DNA of 64,000 nucleotides from Comamonas phosphati (GCF_014637085.1 NZ_BMEU01000003.1:158711-222710), one strand, 5' to 3'. Shown: positions 1-10,355, numbered from the stretch's first letter. Numbers and translations are program-made. Notes: generated from the sequence alone by a model not told the origin.

Positions 1-255
1 ATTGGGCAGGCCCAAAGGCTTCGCAACATGAAATCGTCTAAGGCATTTTCCCTGATTCACACTGGTTTCATCAATAGATGCGTCACTTTTGCAGAAGTTC
101 CACCCCCCACGGGTCTCGAATTTGTAACAATTTGAGGAGTGCCGCTTTTTGCCTGTAGGCCAATTTCGATCATTGCTGCCGGAACCGCCCAGCGAGGCGC
201 CAGGCGGCCCGGCAGGGCTCAGTTTTCATCGCCGGGCCGCCCCAAGATGAAAAGC
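1..255. other. Left-edge stretch without a recognisable gene
   Basis: No convincing coding region was found here before the glnE terminator. The only plus-strand frame that opens in it (from 139) runs antisense through glnE and has the composition of a GC-rich shadow frame. The stretch may hold the promoter or 3' end of a gene lying to the left of the window; nothing more can be said. Confidence 0.5.
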
Positions 256-273
256 GCCCCTCCTGGAGGGGCC
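249..273 (-). terminator. Rho-independent terminator of glnE
   Basis: Read on the minus strand, an inverted repeat GCCCCT/AGGGGC (256-272) is followed directly by a short T tract (GCTTTTC). It lies about 30 bases past the glnE stop codon, where a terminator is expected. Confidence 0.75.
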
Positions 274-303
274 GCGACCACGCGCAGCGGGGAGCGCGGG
301 GCG

Positions 304-3081
304 TCATTTGCCGGAAGCAGCAAACACGGCGCCCCACAGCGCCAGCACCGCATCACGCTGCACCGCGGCCTGTTCAGGCGGCAGTTGGCCCGGGCGCTCG
401 TCCAGCCGCGCCACGTGCTGCAGGCGGCGCAGCTCGCGGTAGGCCTTGGCCGCCGCATAGCCCACGCCGGCCGGCAGCAGGCCCGCATCCTCGGCGCGCT
501 GCAGCAGCGCGATATTGCCCACGTTGGCGATCAGCTCGGCATGCGCGGCCGATTGCGACAACACCAGGAACTGGACCGCGAACTCCACGTCCACCATGCC
601 GCCCGGGCTGTGCTTGACGTCGAACAGGCCGCCGCGCACGGGGTGGGCGCTGCGCACGCGCTCGCGCATGGCCACGATCTCGGTGCGCAGGGCCGATGCG
701 TCGCGCGGCGCCGTGATCACGGCTTCGCGCACGGCGTCGAAGCGCTCGCGCAGCTTCATGTCCGTGGGGGCCCGGCCCGGCGGCGGGAAATCGCGGCTGC
801 CCAGCACGAAGCGCGCGCGCGTCATGGCCTGGTGTTCCCAGGTCCAGGCGGTATTGCTGCCGCGCTGCTGCTGGTAGTTGGCATAGGACTCGAAGCTGGT
901 CACCAGCAGGCCCGAGTTGCCGTTGGGGCGCAGCGCGGTGTCGATCTCGAACAGATCGCCCTCGCCCGTCTTCACGGTCAGCCAGTTGATGAGCTTGCGC
1001 ACAAAGGCCGCGTAGACCTCGGGGGCGCGCTCGTCCTCGTCGTCGAACACGAAGACGATGTCCAGGTCGCTGCCGTAGCCAAGCTCCTTGCCGCCGAGCT
1101 TGCCGTAGCCGATGATGCCGAACTGGGGCGACTCCCGGTGGCGGTTCTTGAGCCGCGCCCAGCACCACTGGGCCGTGACGCGCAGAATGCTGTCGGCCAG
1201 CGCGCTCAGGTCGTCGGCCACCTGCTCCACGGCGATGCGGCCTTCCACGTCACGCGCCAGCGTGCGGAAGACTTCGGCATGGTGGGCACGGCGCAGCAGA
1301 TTGAGCAGGGTTTCGTCGTCGTCCTCGCCCGTGGACTGCAGGGCCGCCAGGCGCAGCGCCAGCTCGCGCTCGAAGTCCGCGGCGACGAAGCGCTCCTCGA
1401 GGATGGCATCGCCGGCCAGTTCGTCGATCACGCCCGGATGCTGCTGCAGGTAGCGCGCGGGCCAGCGGGCCGCGCCCAGCAGGTGCAGCAGCCGCTCGTG
1501 CACGGAGGGGCGCTCCAGCAGCAGCGCCAGATAGCTTTCGCGGCGCAGCAGGGGCTCCAGCCATTGCAGAAAGCGCTTGGCGGCCTCTTCGGCCACCTGG
1601 CCGCCCTCCACCCATTGCGAAGTACGCTCCACCAGGCGGAACAGGCGTCCGCGCGCCTCGTCGCGCAGCCCGGCGATGCGGGCGTTGCCGCGCCAGTCGG
1701 CCACCTGGCCGGCCAGCACGGGCGGCAGCAGCTCGATCAGGTCCTCGATCTCGCGCGGCGTGGACGCGCTGTTCGCCACCGTCCTGGCGCCGCCACAGCG
1801 GCCGTTGCCGCACTGCGGGGCGTCGCCGCCGAGCAGGGTGTCGAACTCCTGGGCCACCAGTTCGCGGTGCTCGTCGAGCTGGTGCAGGAAAGCGCGGGTA
1901 TCGGCATAGCCCAGGGTCTGCGCAATCCACAGCAGATCGTCGTCGCGCGTGGGCAGCACATGGGTCTGCTGGTCGTCCAGGTACTGGATGCGGTGCTCCA
2001 CCCGGCGCAGAAAGACGTAGGCCTCGCCCAGGGCCCGGGCGATGTCCTGGCTCATGAGGCCGGAGCGGGCCAGGCGCTGCAGCGCCTCCAGCGTGGGGCG
2101 GCAGCGCAGCTCGGGGAACTGGCCGCCGCGCACCACCTGCAGCAGCTGCACGATGAACTCGATCTCGCGTATGCCGCCGCGCGACAGCTTCACGTCGTTG
2201 GCGCGCTCGGGATGGCCGGCGCTGCGCTTGGCCGCGTGCTCGCGGATCTGGCGGTGCAGCACGCGCAGGGCGTCGAACACCGCGTAATCGAGATAGCGGC
2301 GGAATACAAAGGGCAGCACCACGGCGCGCAGGGCCTGGACATTGGACGAGCGTAAGCAGGCGCCAGGGGCCACGACGCGGCTCTTGAGCCAGGCAAAGCG
2401 CTCCCATTCGCGGCCATGGGTCTGCAGGTATTCCTCCAGCGAAGCCAGCGACACGGCGGCCGCGCCCGAATTGCCGTTGGGCCGCAGGGCCAGGTCCACG
2501 CGGAAGACCAAGCCGTGCTCGGTGGTGTCGCCGACCAGGCTGTAAATGCCCTTGACGGCGCGCGCGAAGTATTCGTGATTGGAGATGACGCCGCGGCCGT
2601 CGCCCTGGCCGGCCGTTTCGCCGTCGTGCTCGTACACGTAGATCAGGTCGATGTCGCTGGAGACATTGAGCTCGCGCGCGCCGAGCTTGCCCATGCCGAC
2701 CACCCACAGCTGCACCGGCTGACCGTCCGGTCCGCGGGGTGCGCCGTGGCGGGCGTCCAGGTCGGCGCGCACCTGGGCGCAGGCCCGGTCCAGCGCCAGC
2801 TCGGCCAGCTCGGTCACGGCGCGGGTCACCAGGACCAAAGGCGCCTGCTGCTCGCAGTCGAGCACCATGGCCCGCTCCATCACCAGCTGGCGCAGCACGC
2901 GCAGGCTGGCCGACAGGTCCAGGCCGCGCTGCTGCAGGGCGGCCAGGGCCTGCTCCATCAGCGCCTTGTCCGGCGCACCCGGCGGCAGCGCCTCGAACCA
3001 GCCGTCATACCGGCGATGCAGGCGCTGGTAAAAACGTGAATACCGGGCCAGGGAAGAATCATTCACGGCGTTATCTGCCAT
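304..3081 (-). CDS. glnE: Bifunctional glutamine synthetase adenylyltransferase / adenylyl-removing enzyme
   Basis: GlnE adds AMP to, or removes it from, glutamine synthetase in response to PII state and glutamine, so it tunes ammonium assimilation in the cytoplasm. The 925-residue product has the two-headed family layout: an N-terminal (deadenylylating) nucleotidyltransferase domain with SSDIDL (Asp143 and Asp145) and a C-terminal adenylylating domain with GSDLDI (Asp672 and Asp674), separated by helical linkers. The ATG at 3081 (MADNAVNDSS) was chosen over an in-frame start 25 codons upstream because the extra residues do not look like the family. It is divergent from yhdP. The domain order and length are ordinary for the family, so the call is firm. 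Its nitrogen-control role fits with, but is not physically linked to, the nitrate operon at 32-40 kb. Confidence 0.96.
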   Translation of the reverse strand: MADNAVNDSSLARYSRFYQRLHRRYDGWFEALPPGAPDKALMEQALAALQQRGLDLSASLRVLRQLVMERAMVLDCEQQAPLVLVTRAVTELAELALDRACAQVRADLDARHGAPRGPDGQPVQLWVVGMGKLGARELNVSSDIDLIYVYEHDGETAGQGDGRGVISNHEYFARAVKGIYSLVGDTTEHGLVFRVDLALRPNGNSGAAAVSLASLEEYLQTHGREWERFAWLKSRVVAPGACLRSSNVQALRAVVLPFVFRRYLDYAVFDALRVLHRQIREHAAKRSAGHPERANDVKLSRGGIREIEFIVQLLQVVRGGQFPELRCRPTLEALQRLARSGLMSQDIARALGEAYVFLRRVEHRIQYLDDQQTHVLPTRDDDLLWIAQTLGYADTRAFLHQLDEHRELVAQEFDTLLGGDAPQCGNGRCGGARTVANSASTPREIEDLIELLPPVLAGQVADWRGNARIAGLRDEARGRLFRLVERTSQWVEGGQVAEEAAKRFLQWLEPLLRRESYLALLLERPSVHERLLHLLGAARWPARYLQQHPGVIDELAGDAILEERFVAADFERELALRLAALQSTGEDDDETLLNLLRRAHHAEVFRTLARDVEGRIAVEQVADDLSALADSILRVTAQWCWARLKNRHRESPQFGIIGYGKLGGKELGYGSDLDIVFVFDDEDERAPEVYAAFVRKLINWLTVKTGEGDLFEIDTALRPNGNSGLLVTSFESYANYQQQRGSNTAWTWEHQAMTRARFVLGSRDFPPPGRAPTDMKLRERFDAVREAVITAPRDASALRTEIVAMRERVRSAHPVRGGLFDVKHSPGGMVDVEFAVQFLVLSQSAAHAELIANVGNIALLQRAEDAGLLPAGVGYAAAKAYRELRRLQHVARLDERPGQLPPEQAAVQRDAVLALWGAVFAASGK

Positions 3082-3175
3082 TGCGTACTTTTGTGGATTG
3101 CATACGGACCGCAAAAACATGGCTGCGGCTTGCCGTGGCAGGACGACCCGCTGCAACCGATGGTTACCGCGCGCG

Positions 3176-3195
3176 CCTCCCCTCCAGTGGGGAGG
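3176..3195 (+). other. Hairpin in the yhdP leader
   Basis: CCTCCCC (3176-3182) and GGGGAGG (3189-3195) form a 7-bp stem with a 6-base loop about 30 bases before the yhdP start, in the 144-bp glnE/yhdP divergent region. It is not followed by a T run, so it is not a standard terminator; it could affect translation or mRNA stability. Confidence 0.35.
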
Positions 3196-3225
3196 CCATA
3201 ATTCCAGCCATTACATACGCCGCAG

Positions 3226-6200
3226 ATGATCGAACCGAAACCGCACCCGACTCGCCTGATCCACAGGCTGGCCAGCTTGGCACGGTGGTCTTTGGGGCTG
3301 GTCCTGGCCTTGTGGCTGGCCGCCGCCACCGTGTGGGGAGTGCTCCATCTCTGGATTGTGCCGCGAATCAGCGAATGGCGCCCCGAGCTGGAATCCCTGG
3401 CCTCGCGCACCCTGGGTATACCTGTGACCATAGCGTCCCTGTCGGCCCGCCGCGACGGACTGGTGCCTGCGTTCGAGCTGGGCGACGTGGCGCTGCACGA
3501 TCCCGCCAGCGGCGGCCAGGCCCTGCACCTGGCCAAGGTGGTGGTGGCCGTATCGGCGCGCTCGCTGCTCACGCTGGGCGTGGAGCAGATCTATGTGGAA
3601 GCGCCCGAGCTGACCATACGCCGCGCGCAGGATGGACAGATTTTCGTAGCAGGCATCGCAGTCACCACCAGTGGTTCAGCCCAGAAAAACCATGCAGACT
3701 GGCTGCTGTCCCAGCCCGAGATCGCGCTGCGCCGCGGCACGGTGCAATGGATTGACGACAAGCTCCAAGCCCCGCCCCTGGCTCTGCACGACGTGGACCT
3801 GGTGCTGCGCAACAAGGGCTGGAGCCACTCGCTGCGCCTGGACGCCACCCCGCCCGAATCCTGGGGGCAGCGCTTCAGCCTGGTGGGGCGCTTCAAGGAG
3901 CCCCTGCTGTCCGTGCACGAGGGACGGATCGAGCGCTGGAGCGGCCAGGCCTTCATGGACTTTGCGCAGGTGGACCTGTCCCAGCTGGGGCAGTATCTGG
4001 AACCCCAGGAATGGAAGCTGCAGCAGGGCAAGGGCTCGGTGCGCGCCTGGCTGGAAATCGGCCGCGGCCAGCCCGTGGGCATGGTGGCCGATGTGGCCGT
4101 CGAGGCGCTGCAGCTGCAGTGGAAGGACAAGCCCCGGCCCCTGCAGCTGCAATCCCTGCAGGGACGCCTGAGCGCCAGGAGCCAGAACGGTTACCAAAGC
4201 GACTATCAGTTGGCCGTCCAGGGCCTGAGCTTCACCACGGGCGACGGCCTGCCCTGGCCCCGGGGCGACTTCAGCCTCCACTACCAGCCCACGGGCGCCA
4301 CGGAGCAAGGCCTGCAGGGCGAGCGCGGCGAATTCCGCGCCGACGGCGTCGACCTGGCCATCGCCGCCCAGGTGCTGCGCCGCCTGCCTGTTCCCGAGGC
4401 CCTGCAGACCCGGTTGCAGACCCTGGCGCCCTCGGGCCTGCTGCGCCAGCTGCAGCTGTCCTGGCGCGGACCGGCCGACGCCCCGACCCACTACAAGGCC
4501 TCGGGCCAGTTCGAGCAGCTGGAGCTACGGGGCCAGCCTTCGGCAAAGGGCCCCGGGCACACCGGGGTTCCCGGCTTCACCGGTGTCTCGGGCCAGTTCG
4601 CCTTCGACCAGGACAGCGGCCGCGCCCGGATCGGCAAGACGGCCCAGGGCCGGCAGGCCGTGCTGAGCTTTCCGGGTGTTTTCGAGGACCCCGACATTCC
4701 CCTGGATGCGCTGGAGGCCACCGTGCAGTGGCAGCTGCAGGGACAGGGTCGGGACAAGGTCCTCAAGGTCCAGGTGCCGCAGCTGCGCTTTGCCAACGAC
4801 GACATGGCGGGCCAGCTCCAGGCCAAATGGCAAACGGGTGGACAAACGGATGGGCCGACCGGTGCCGGCGGCGAGGCCGAGCCCCGCTTTCCCGGCCTGC
4901 TGGAGCTGCAGGGCCAGCTCGGCCGTGCCAACGGCGCACGCATCCACCGCTATCTGCCCCTGGAAGTGGGCGACGATGCGCGCCGCTATGTGCGCGAGGC
5001 CGTCACGGCGGGCCAGGCCAGCGCCGTGAACTTCAGGGTCAAGGGCGATCTCGAACATTTCCCGTTCGAGAAACCGCACAAGGACGGAAAAAGCCGGGGC
5101 GACTTCCATGTCGAAGCCAAGGTCCACGATGTGCATTACCAGTACGTGCCGGCTTTTCTGCTGTCGCCGGGCGAAAAGCCCTGGCCCGCCCTGACCCGGC
5201 TCTCCGGGGAGCTGGTCTTCGACCGGAACTCCCTGCATGTGCGCAAGGCCCGGGGGATGCTGGGCAGCGGCGCGGTGGTGCTGGACGAAGCGCAGGCCGT
5301 GGTGGACGACTGGAACCAGACCGAGGTCGAAGTCCAGGCCAAGGCCCACGGCCCGCTGGGCGACATGCTGGGGATCGTGCAGACCTCCGCCCTGTCGGCC
5401 CTCACGGAGCATGCGCTGGACGAAAGCCGCGGCGACGGCCCCGCCAGGCTGGCGCTCAAGTTGCACCTGCCCATAGCGCACACGCAGCGCAGCAAGGTCA
5501 GCGGCGCGGTGGAGCTGAACGGCAACTCCGTGCATATCGTGCCCGAGGCACCCGTGCTCAGCCAGGTGCGCGGCACGGTGCAGTTTTCCGATACCGGCTT
5601 CAGCCTGACCGGCGTGCAGGCCCGGGCGCTGGGCGGCGCCGTCAAGATCGAAGGCGGGATGAAGCCGGCGGCGGCCCATGCGACGGCGAGTGCCTCAGGC
5701 AACACCGCGCCGCCCGTCCAGATCCTGGTGCAGGGCCTGGCCACGGCCAAGGGGTTGCAGGAAGCCAGGGAGCTCGGCCGCTTGGCCCAGATGGCCGGGC
5801 ATCTGCAGGGCCAGGCCCGCTACAGCCTGCAGCTGAATCTCCACAAGACCACCGAATTCACCTTCCAGAGCGATCTGCAGGGCATGGGCCTGCAATTGCC
5901 GGCGCCGCTGGGCAAGCCCGTCCAGGATGCCCTGCCCGTGCGCATCAGCCGCCGCCAGCTCGCGCCCGGCGCGGACCAGCTGAGCGTGCAATGGGGCAGC
6001 GCGGGCGCAGCGCTGATTGAAAGAAAGCTGCAGGACGGAGCCGCCCAGGTGCAGCGCGGCAGCTATGTGCTGGCCCAGGGCGCCCAGGCCGACACCGCCA
6101 GGCTGCCGCCCCAGGGCGTGACGGCGCGCGTGGAACAGCCCCGGCTGGACCTGGACGCCTGGACCGAGCTGCTGCAGGGCCTGGCCGGCGCAAGCCCGGC

Positions 6201-7485
6201 AGCCACCGACGGCGGCAAGGCCGCCGGCGCCGCGGACGGCCTGCGCCAGTACCTGCCGCAGCAGTTGGCGCTCAAGGCCGGCGAGCTCAGGCTCCATGGC
6301 CGCCAGCTGCACGAGGTGGCGGTGCAGGCCAGCCATGCCGGCAAGGCCTGGAGCAGCCAGATCACGGCCCGCGAGCTGGCCGGCAATATCGAATACCGCG
6401 AAGGCTCGCCGCAGGAGCCCGCGGGCCAGGTCATCGCCAGGCTGTCGCGCCTGACCATTCCCGATGCGGAAAGCGGCCTCGACCTCGTCAACGAGCAGGA
6501 TTCCGCGGTGCGCGAGCTGCCGGCCCTGCAGATCTCCGTGGACGATTTCCGCCTGGGCGCGCGCGCGCTGGGGCATTTGGAGGTCCAGGCGCGCAACCAG
6601 CTGCTGGCCGGCAGCCCCGGCGTGCGCCAGTGGCAGCTGTCGCGCTTCGACATCAGCACCGCCGAGGCCAGCCTGGCGGCCAACGGCCAGTGGTCCATAC
6701 GCCATGGCGACAAGGCCCACCCCGGCGACACGCAGCTGCACTTCAAGCTGGCCCTGCGCGACGCCGGACAGTTGCTCAAGCGCTTCGACATGCCCGGCGT
6801 GGTCGCCAACGGCCAGGGCAGCCTGCAGGGCGACATCGCCTGGACGGGCTCGCCCATCACGCCCGACTTCAAGACCATGTCCGGCGCCGTGCATGTGGAC
6901 GTGCAGAAAGGCCAGTTCCTCAAGGCCGACCCCGGCCTGGCCAAGCTGCTGGGCGTGCTGAGCCTGCAGGCCCTGCCACGGCGCCTCACGCTGGATTTCC
7001 GCGACGTATTCCGTAACGGCTTTTCGTTTGACTTCATGCGCGGCGACGTGCAGATTCAGAAAGGCATGGCCCGCACCAACAACATGCAGATGAAGGGCGT
7101 CAATGCGGCCGTGCTGATGGAAGGCTCGGCCGACATCGACAAGGAGACCCAGGACCTGCACGTCGTCGTCGTGCCCGAAATCAACGCCATGACCGCCTCG
7201 CTGGTGGCAACCGCCATCAATCCGGTGGCGGGCTTGGGCAGCTTTCTGGCCCAGATGATTCTGCGCGGCCCGCTGATCGCGGCCAACACCAAGGAATTCC
7301 AGATCCGCGGCAGCTGGGACGACCCCCAGGTCGTGGAGCTGCCGCGCCGCGCCTCGAAGAAGGGCGCGGCGGAAAGCCCCCCCTCGGATGAACCGGGCAG
7401 CAATGCGAAGATGCCCGAACCGGCACCGCCGGCCGCGGAAAGCCCGGACCGCCCCGCCGGCCCTGATGCCAAGGAGACTCCATGA
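3226..7485 (+). CDS. yhdP: YhdP family AsmA-like envelope protein
   Basis: A 1419-residue protein of the YhdP/TIGR02099 group, which belongs to the AsmA-like proteins thought to bridge the inner and outer membranes and carry phospholipid outward. One N-terminal membrane segment (about residues 20-42) is followed by a very long periplasmic part rich in beta-strand-like alternation, and the C-terminal AsmA-like region (KTMSGAVHVDVQKGQFLK) is clear. The tail after residue 1370 is Pro/Glu/Ala-rich and probably disordered. The stop codon overlaps the next start (ATGA), so it is translationally coupled to the nitrilase gene, an arrangement also seen in related bacteria. A short Gly/Pro/Thr-rich segment near residues 440-455 interrupts the fold and looks like a local insertion. 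Family assignment is secure; the lipid-transport role is taken from enterobacterial YhdP. Confidence 0.9.
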   Translation: MIEPKPHPTRLIHRLASLARWSLGLVLALWLAAATVWGVLHLWIVPRISEWRPELESLASRTLGIPVTIASLSARRDGLVPAFELGDVALHDPASGGQALHLAKVVVAVSARSLLTLGVEQIYVEAPELTIRRAQDGQIFVAGIAVTTSGSAQKNHADWLLSQPEIALRRGTVQWIDDKLQAPPLALHDVDLVLRNKGWSHSLRLDATPPESWGQRFSLVGRFKEPLLSVHEGRIERWSGQAFMDFAQVDLSQLGQYLEPQEWKLQQGKGSVRAWLEIGRGQPVGMVADVAVEALQLQWKDKPRPLQLQSLQGRLSARSQNGYQSDYQLAVQGLSFTTGDGLPWPRGDFSLHYQPTGATEQGLQGERGEFRADGVDLAIAAQVLRRLPVPEALQTRLQTLAPSGLLRQLQLSWRGPADAPTHYKASGQFEQLELRGQPSAKGPGHTGVPGFTGVSGQFAFDQDSGRARIGKTAQGRQAVLSFPGVFEDPDIPLDALEATVQWQLQGQGRDKVLKVQVPQLRFANDDMAGQLQAKWQTGGQTDGPTGAGGEAEPRFPGLLELQGQLGRANGARIHRYLPLEVGDDARRYVREAVTAGQASAVNFRVKGDLEHFPFEKPHKDGKSRGDFHVEAKVHDVHYQYVPAFLLSPGEKPWPALTRLSGELVFDRNSLHVRKARGMLGSGAVVLDEAQAVVDDWNQTEVEVQAKAHGPLGDMLGIVQTSALSALTEHALDESRGDGPARLALKLHLPIAHTQRSKVSGAVELNGNSVHIVPEAPVLSQVRGTVQFSDTGFSLTGVQARALGGAVKIEGGMKPAAAHATASASGNTAPPVQILVQGLATAKGLQEARELGRLAQMAGHLQGQARYSLQLNLHKTTEFTFQSDLQGMGLQLPAPLGKPVQDALPVRISRRQLAPGADQLSVQWGSAGAALIERKLQDGAAQVQRGSYVLAQGAQADTARLPPQGVTARVEQPRLDLDAWTELLQGLAGASPAATDGGKAAGAADGLRQYLPQQLALKAGELRLHGRQLHEVAVQASHAGKAWSSQITARELAGNIEYREGSPQEPAGQVIARLSRLTIPDAESGLDLVNEQDSAVRELPALQISVDDFRLGARALGHLEVQARNQLLAGSPGVRQWQLSRFDISTAEASLAANGQWSIRHGDKAHPGDTQLHFKLALRDAGQLLKRFDMPGVVANGQGSLQGDIAWTGSPITPDFKTMSGAVHVDVQKGQFLKADPGLAKLLGVLSLQALPRRLTLDFRDVFRNGFSFDFMRGDVQIQKGMARTNNMQMKGVNAAVLMEGSADIDKETQDLHVVVVPEINAMTASLVATAINPVAGLGSFLAQMILRGPLIAANTKEFQIRGSWDDPQVVELPRRASKKGAAESPPSDEPGSNAKMPEPAPPAAESPDRPAGPDAKETP

Positions 7486-8297
7486 AGATTGCAGCCCTAC
7501 AGATGGTGTCCGGCCCCGACGTCCAGCGCAATCTGGCGCAGGCCAGGCTGCTGATGCAGCAGGCAGCCGCGCTGGGCGCCGAGCTCGTGGCCCTGCCCGA
7601 ATATTTCTGCGCCATGGGCCCCGGGGACGCGGCCAAGCTCGCCCTGCGGGAAGACTTCGGCCACGGCCCCATCCAGGACTTTCTCGCGCAGGCCGCGCGC
7701 GAGCTGCGGCTCTGGGTGGCGGGCGGCACCCTGCCGCTGGCCGCCGCCGACGACAGCCATGTGCTCAACAGCAGCCTGCTGTTTTCCCCGCAGGGCGAAT
7801 GCGTGGCGCGCTACGACAAGATCCACCTGTTCCATTTCGACAACGGCAGGGAGCGCTACGAGGAAGCCGCTTCCGTGCAGGCCGGCCGCCGGCCCGTGGT
7901 CTGCGACGTGCAGGCGCGCAGCGGCGAGACCTGGCGCCTGGGCCTGAGCGTCTGCTACGACCTGCGCTTTCCCGAGCTGTACCGCGCGCTCAGCGCCCTG
8001 GGGGCCGATGTGCTGCTGGTGCCCAGCGCCTTCACCCACACCACGGGCCAGGCGCACTGGGAGACGCTGCTGCGCGCCCGCGCCGTGGAAAACCTGGCCT
8101 ATGTGCTCGCGCCGGGGCAGGGCGGCGTGCATGAGAACGGGCGGCGCACCTGGGGCCACAGCATGCTGATCGATCCCTGGGGCGAGGTGCAGGCGCTGCA
8201 GGCCAGCGGCCCGGGCATCGCGCTCGGAGAGCTGAGCCATGAACGCCTGCGGCAATTGCGGCAACAATTGCCGGCTTTGAACCATCGCGTGCTGTGA
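7482..8297 (+). CDS. Carbon-nitrogen hydrolase (Nit1/Nit2-like amidase)
   Basis: A 271-residue cytoplasmic enzyme of the nitrilase superfamily. All three catalytic residues are visible: Glu40 in LPEYF, Lys113 in YDKIHLF and Cys158 in CYDLRFPE. The closest well-studied relatives are the Nit branch, which hydrolyses deaminated glutathione or the amides of 2-oxo acids (omega-amidase); the exact substrate cannot be told from sequence. The ATG overlaps the yhdP stop by four bases and its own stop overlaps the GTG start of the sensor kinase, so four genes appear to be one transcription unit. Confidence 0.88.
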   Translation: MKIAALQMVSGPDVQRNLAQARLLMQQAAALGAELVALPEYFCAMGPGDAAKLALREDFGHGPIQDFLAQAARELRLWVAGGTLPLAAADDSHVLNSSLLFSPQGECVARYDKIHLFHFDNGRERYEEAASVQAGRRPVVCDVQARSGETWRLGLSVCYDLRFPELYRALSALGADVLLVPSAFTHTTGQAHWETLLRARAVENLAYVLAPGQGGVHENGRRTWGHSMLIDPWGEVQALQASGPGIALGELSHERLRQLRQQLPALNHRVL

Positions 8298-10339
8298 GCC
8301 TTTCCTTCCCCCACCCCGCCGAGCCGGGAGCCGATCCGTTCTCCCACTGGCCGTGGCGCCGCTGGCGCCAGGCCTGGCGGCGCTGGTCGCTGTGGAGCCT
8401 GCTGGTCATCCTGGTCATCAGCATGCTGGTGACCATGGTCTGGCTGGCCGGGCGCTACGAGGCCTCCCAGGTCCAGGACAAGCTGGAGCGCGACGCCATC
8501 AATGCCACCGGCGACATCCGCGTGGCTCTCAACCGCAATCTGCAGGACCTGCAGGCCCTCAACACGGCCGACGACGACATCGCCGCCTGGAAGGTCCGCG
8601 CCGCCGGAGTCCTGCAGGTGCGGCGCGAACTCATGCGCATCGAATGGCGCAGCGCGGACCTGCGGCTGCGCGCCCACGCGGAAACGCCTTACCGCTCCAT
8701 CAACTGGGGCGACCACAGCCTGCTGCCCGAGTCCTCCCTGACCTGCACCCACGCCCGCCGGCTCAACGGACCGTCCTATTCGCCCAGCCACTTCCAGCTG
8801 CTGGGCGAGGGCCTGGGCACCGAGACCATGGACGTCTGCCTGCCGCAGACGCACAACGGCCACCTGGTGGGCTATGTGATCGGCACCTACAGCCTGCAGG
8901 GCATTCTGATGTCCCAGGTGGGCAAGACCCTGCCGCGCACGCAGGAGGTCTCCTTCACCGAGCCGGACGGCACGCGCCTGGCGCTGTTGGGCGCAGCCTG
9001 GCGCGGCTCGCGCATGTTCACCTCCCAGCAGCTGCTGGACCTGCCCGGCAACACGCTGGTGCTGCGCATGGACAGCTGGCACCGCGCGCCCAGCGTCTTC
9101 CCGAACGTGATGACGGCCCTGGTCACGCTGATGTCGATCGCGCTGGTCTCCGTCGTGGTGGTACTGGTGCGGGACAACCGGCGGCGCCTGCGCGCCGAGC
9201 GCGATCTGGGCGATGCACTGGCCTTCCGCAAGGCCATGGAGGACTCGCTGGTCACGGGCATGCGCGCCCGTGACCTGCAAGGCCACATCACCTATGTCAA
9301 CCCGGGTTTCTGCAATATGGTGGGCTTCACGGCCGAGGAACTGCTGGGCCTGAACGTGGCGCCCTACTGGCCACCGGAACTGGCCGAGGAATACATCCAG
9401 CGCCGCGACCACCGCATCTCCGGCGCCTCGCCGCCGCCAAGGGAAGGGCATGAAAGCGTCTTCATGCGCAAGGACGGCACACGCTTTCCGGTGCTGGTCT
9501 TCGAAGCCCCGCTGATCAACGCCCAGGGCATGCACACGGGCTGGATGAGCGCCTTCGTCGACATCAGCGAGCAGCGCCGCATGGAGGAGCTCTCGCGGGC
9601 CTCGCAGGAGCGCCTGCAGGCCACGGCCCGCCTGGCCACCGTGGGCGAGATGGCCTCCCTGCTCAGCCACGAGCTCACCCAGCCGCTGGCCGCCATCTCC
9701 AGCTATGCCACGGGCTCGCTCAACATGCTGTCCCACACCCCGCCGCCCGCCCACGCACTGCAGCAGCAGGACCTGCGCAGGGCCATGGAGCACATCGGCG
9801 CCCAGGCCGAACGCGCGGGCCGCGTCATCAAGAGCGTGCGCGACTTCGTGCGCCGGCGCGACCAGTCGCGCGAGCTCATCAGCGCGGCCGAGCTGTTCGA
9901 GGCCGTCCAGCCCCTGGTGAACCTGCAGGCCCGCAAGCTCGGAGTGCAGGTGCGCATCGAGGTCGAGCCCCAGCTGCCGCCCGTGCTGTGCGACCCCACC
10001 ATGGTCGAGCAGGTGCTGCTCAACCTGGCCCGCAACGGCATGCAGGCCATGGATTCGCTGCAGGTTCCGGCCCGCGTGCTGGCGCTGCGTGCGCGCCACA
10101 ATGAGAGCTACGGCCAGCGTTGGGTAGAATTTTCCGTAGCGGACTGCGGTGTCGGCATCCCTCCCGAGGTGGCCGAACAGCTGTTCACGCCCTTTTTCAC
10201 CACACGGGCGGAAGGCATGGGGCTGGGCCTGAGCCTGTGCCGCACCGTCGTGGAGCAGCATGGCGGACACCTGGTTCACCGCCCCAACAACCCGCAGGGC
10301 ACGGAATTCGTGTTCACGCTGCCGGCGCACGGCGAGTAG
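8294..10339 (+). CDS. Membrane-bound PAS sensor histidine kinase
   Basis: A 681-residue sensor kinase starting at a GTG that overlaps the preceding stop codon. Two membrane segments (about residues 30-50 and 272-296) enclose a periplasmic sensor domain with no recognised fold. A PAS domain follows (about 310-430, with YVNPGFCNMVGFTAEELLG), then the dimerisation/phosphoacceptor helix SLLSHELTQPLAAISS with His459, and an HATPase domain with the N box (NLARNGMQAM) and the G boxes (DCGVGIP, GMGLGLSLCRTVVEQHGG). The GEMAS...HELTQPL box is that of the DctB/FixL/TtrS group. Its partner is the FixJ-type regulator 16 bp downstream. The signal is unknown; the neighbours do not betray a pathway. Confidence 0.9.
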   Translation: MSLSFPHPAEPGADPFSHWPWRRWRQAWRRWSLWSLLVILVISMLVTMVWLAGRYEASQVQDKLERDAINATGDIRVALNRNLQDLQALNTADDDIAAWKVRAAGVLQVRRELMRIEWRSADLRLRAHAETPYRSINWGDHSLLPESSLTCTHARRLNGPSYSPSHFQLLGEGLGTETMDVCLPQTHNGHLVGYVIGTYSLQGILMSQVGKTLPRTQEVSFTEPDGTRLALLGAAWRGSRMFTSQQLLDLPGNTLVLRMDSWHRAPSVFPNVMTALVTLMSIALVSVVVVLVRDNRRRLRAERDLGDALAFRKAMEDSLVTGMRARDLQGHITYVNPGFCNMVGFTAEELLGLNVAPYWPPELAEEYIQRRDHRISGASPPPREGHESVFMRKDGTRFPVLVFEAPLINAQGMHTGWMSAFVDISEQRRMEELSRASQERLQATARLATVGEMASLLSHELTQPLAAISSYATGSLNMLSHTPPPAHALQQQDLRRAMEHIGAQAERAGRVIKSVRDFVRRRDQSRELISAAELFEAVQPLVNLQARKLGVQVRIEVEPQLPPVLCDPTMVEQVLLNLARNGMQAMDSLQVPARVLALRARHNESYGQRWVEFSVADCGVGIPPEVAEQLFTPFFTTRAEGMGLGLSLCRTVVEQHGGHLVHRPNNPQGTEFVFTLPAHGE

Positions 10340-10355
10340 GAAGAGCCTAGTTTTC

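Noticed and set aside
139-2355. A 738-codon plus-strand open frame
   Set aside because: It is antisense to glnE, whose domains are clear; composition (Gln/His/Ala/Leu/Gly-rich) is that of a GC-rich shadow frame.
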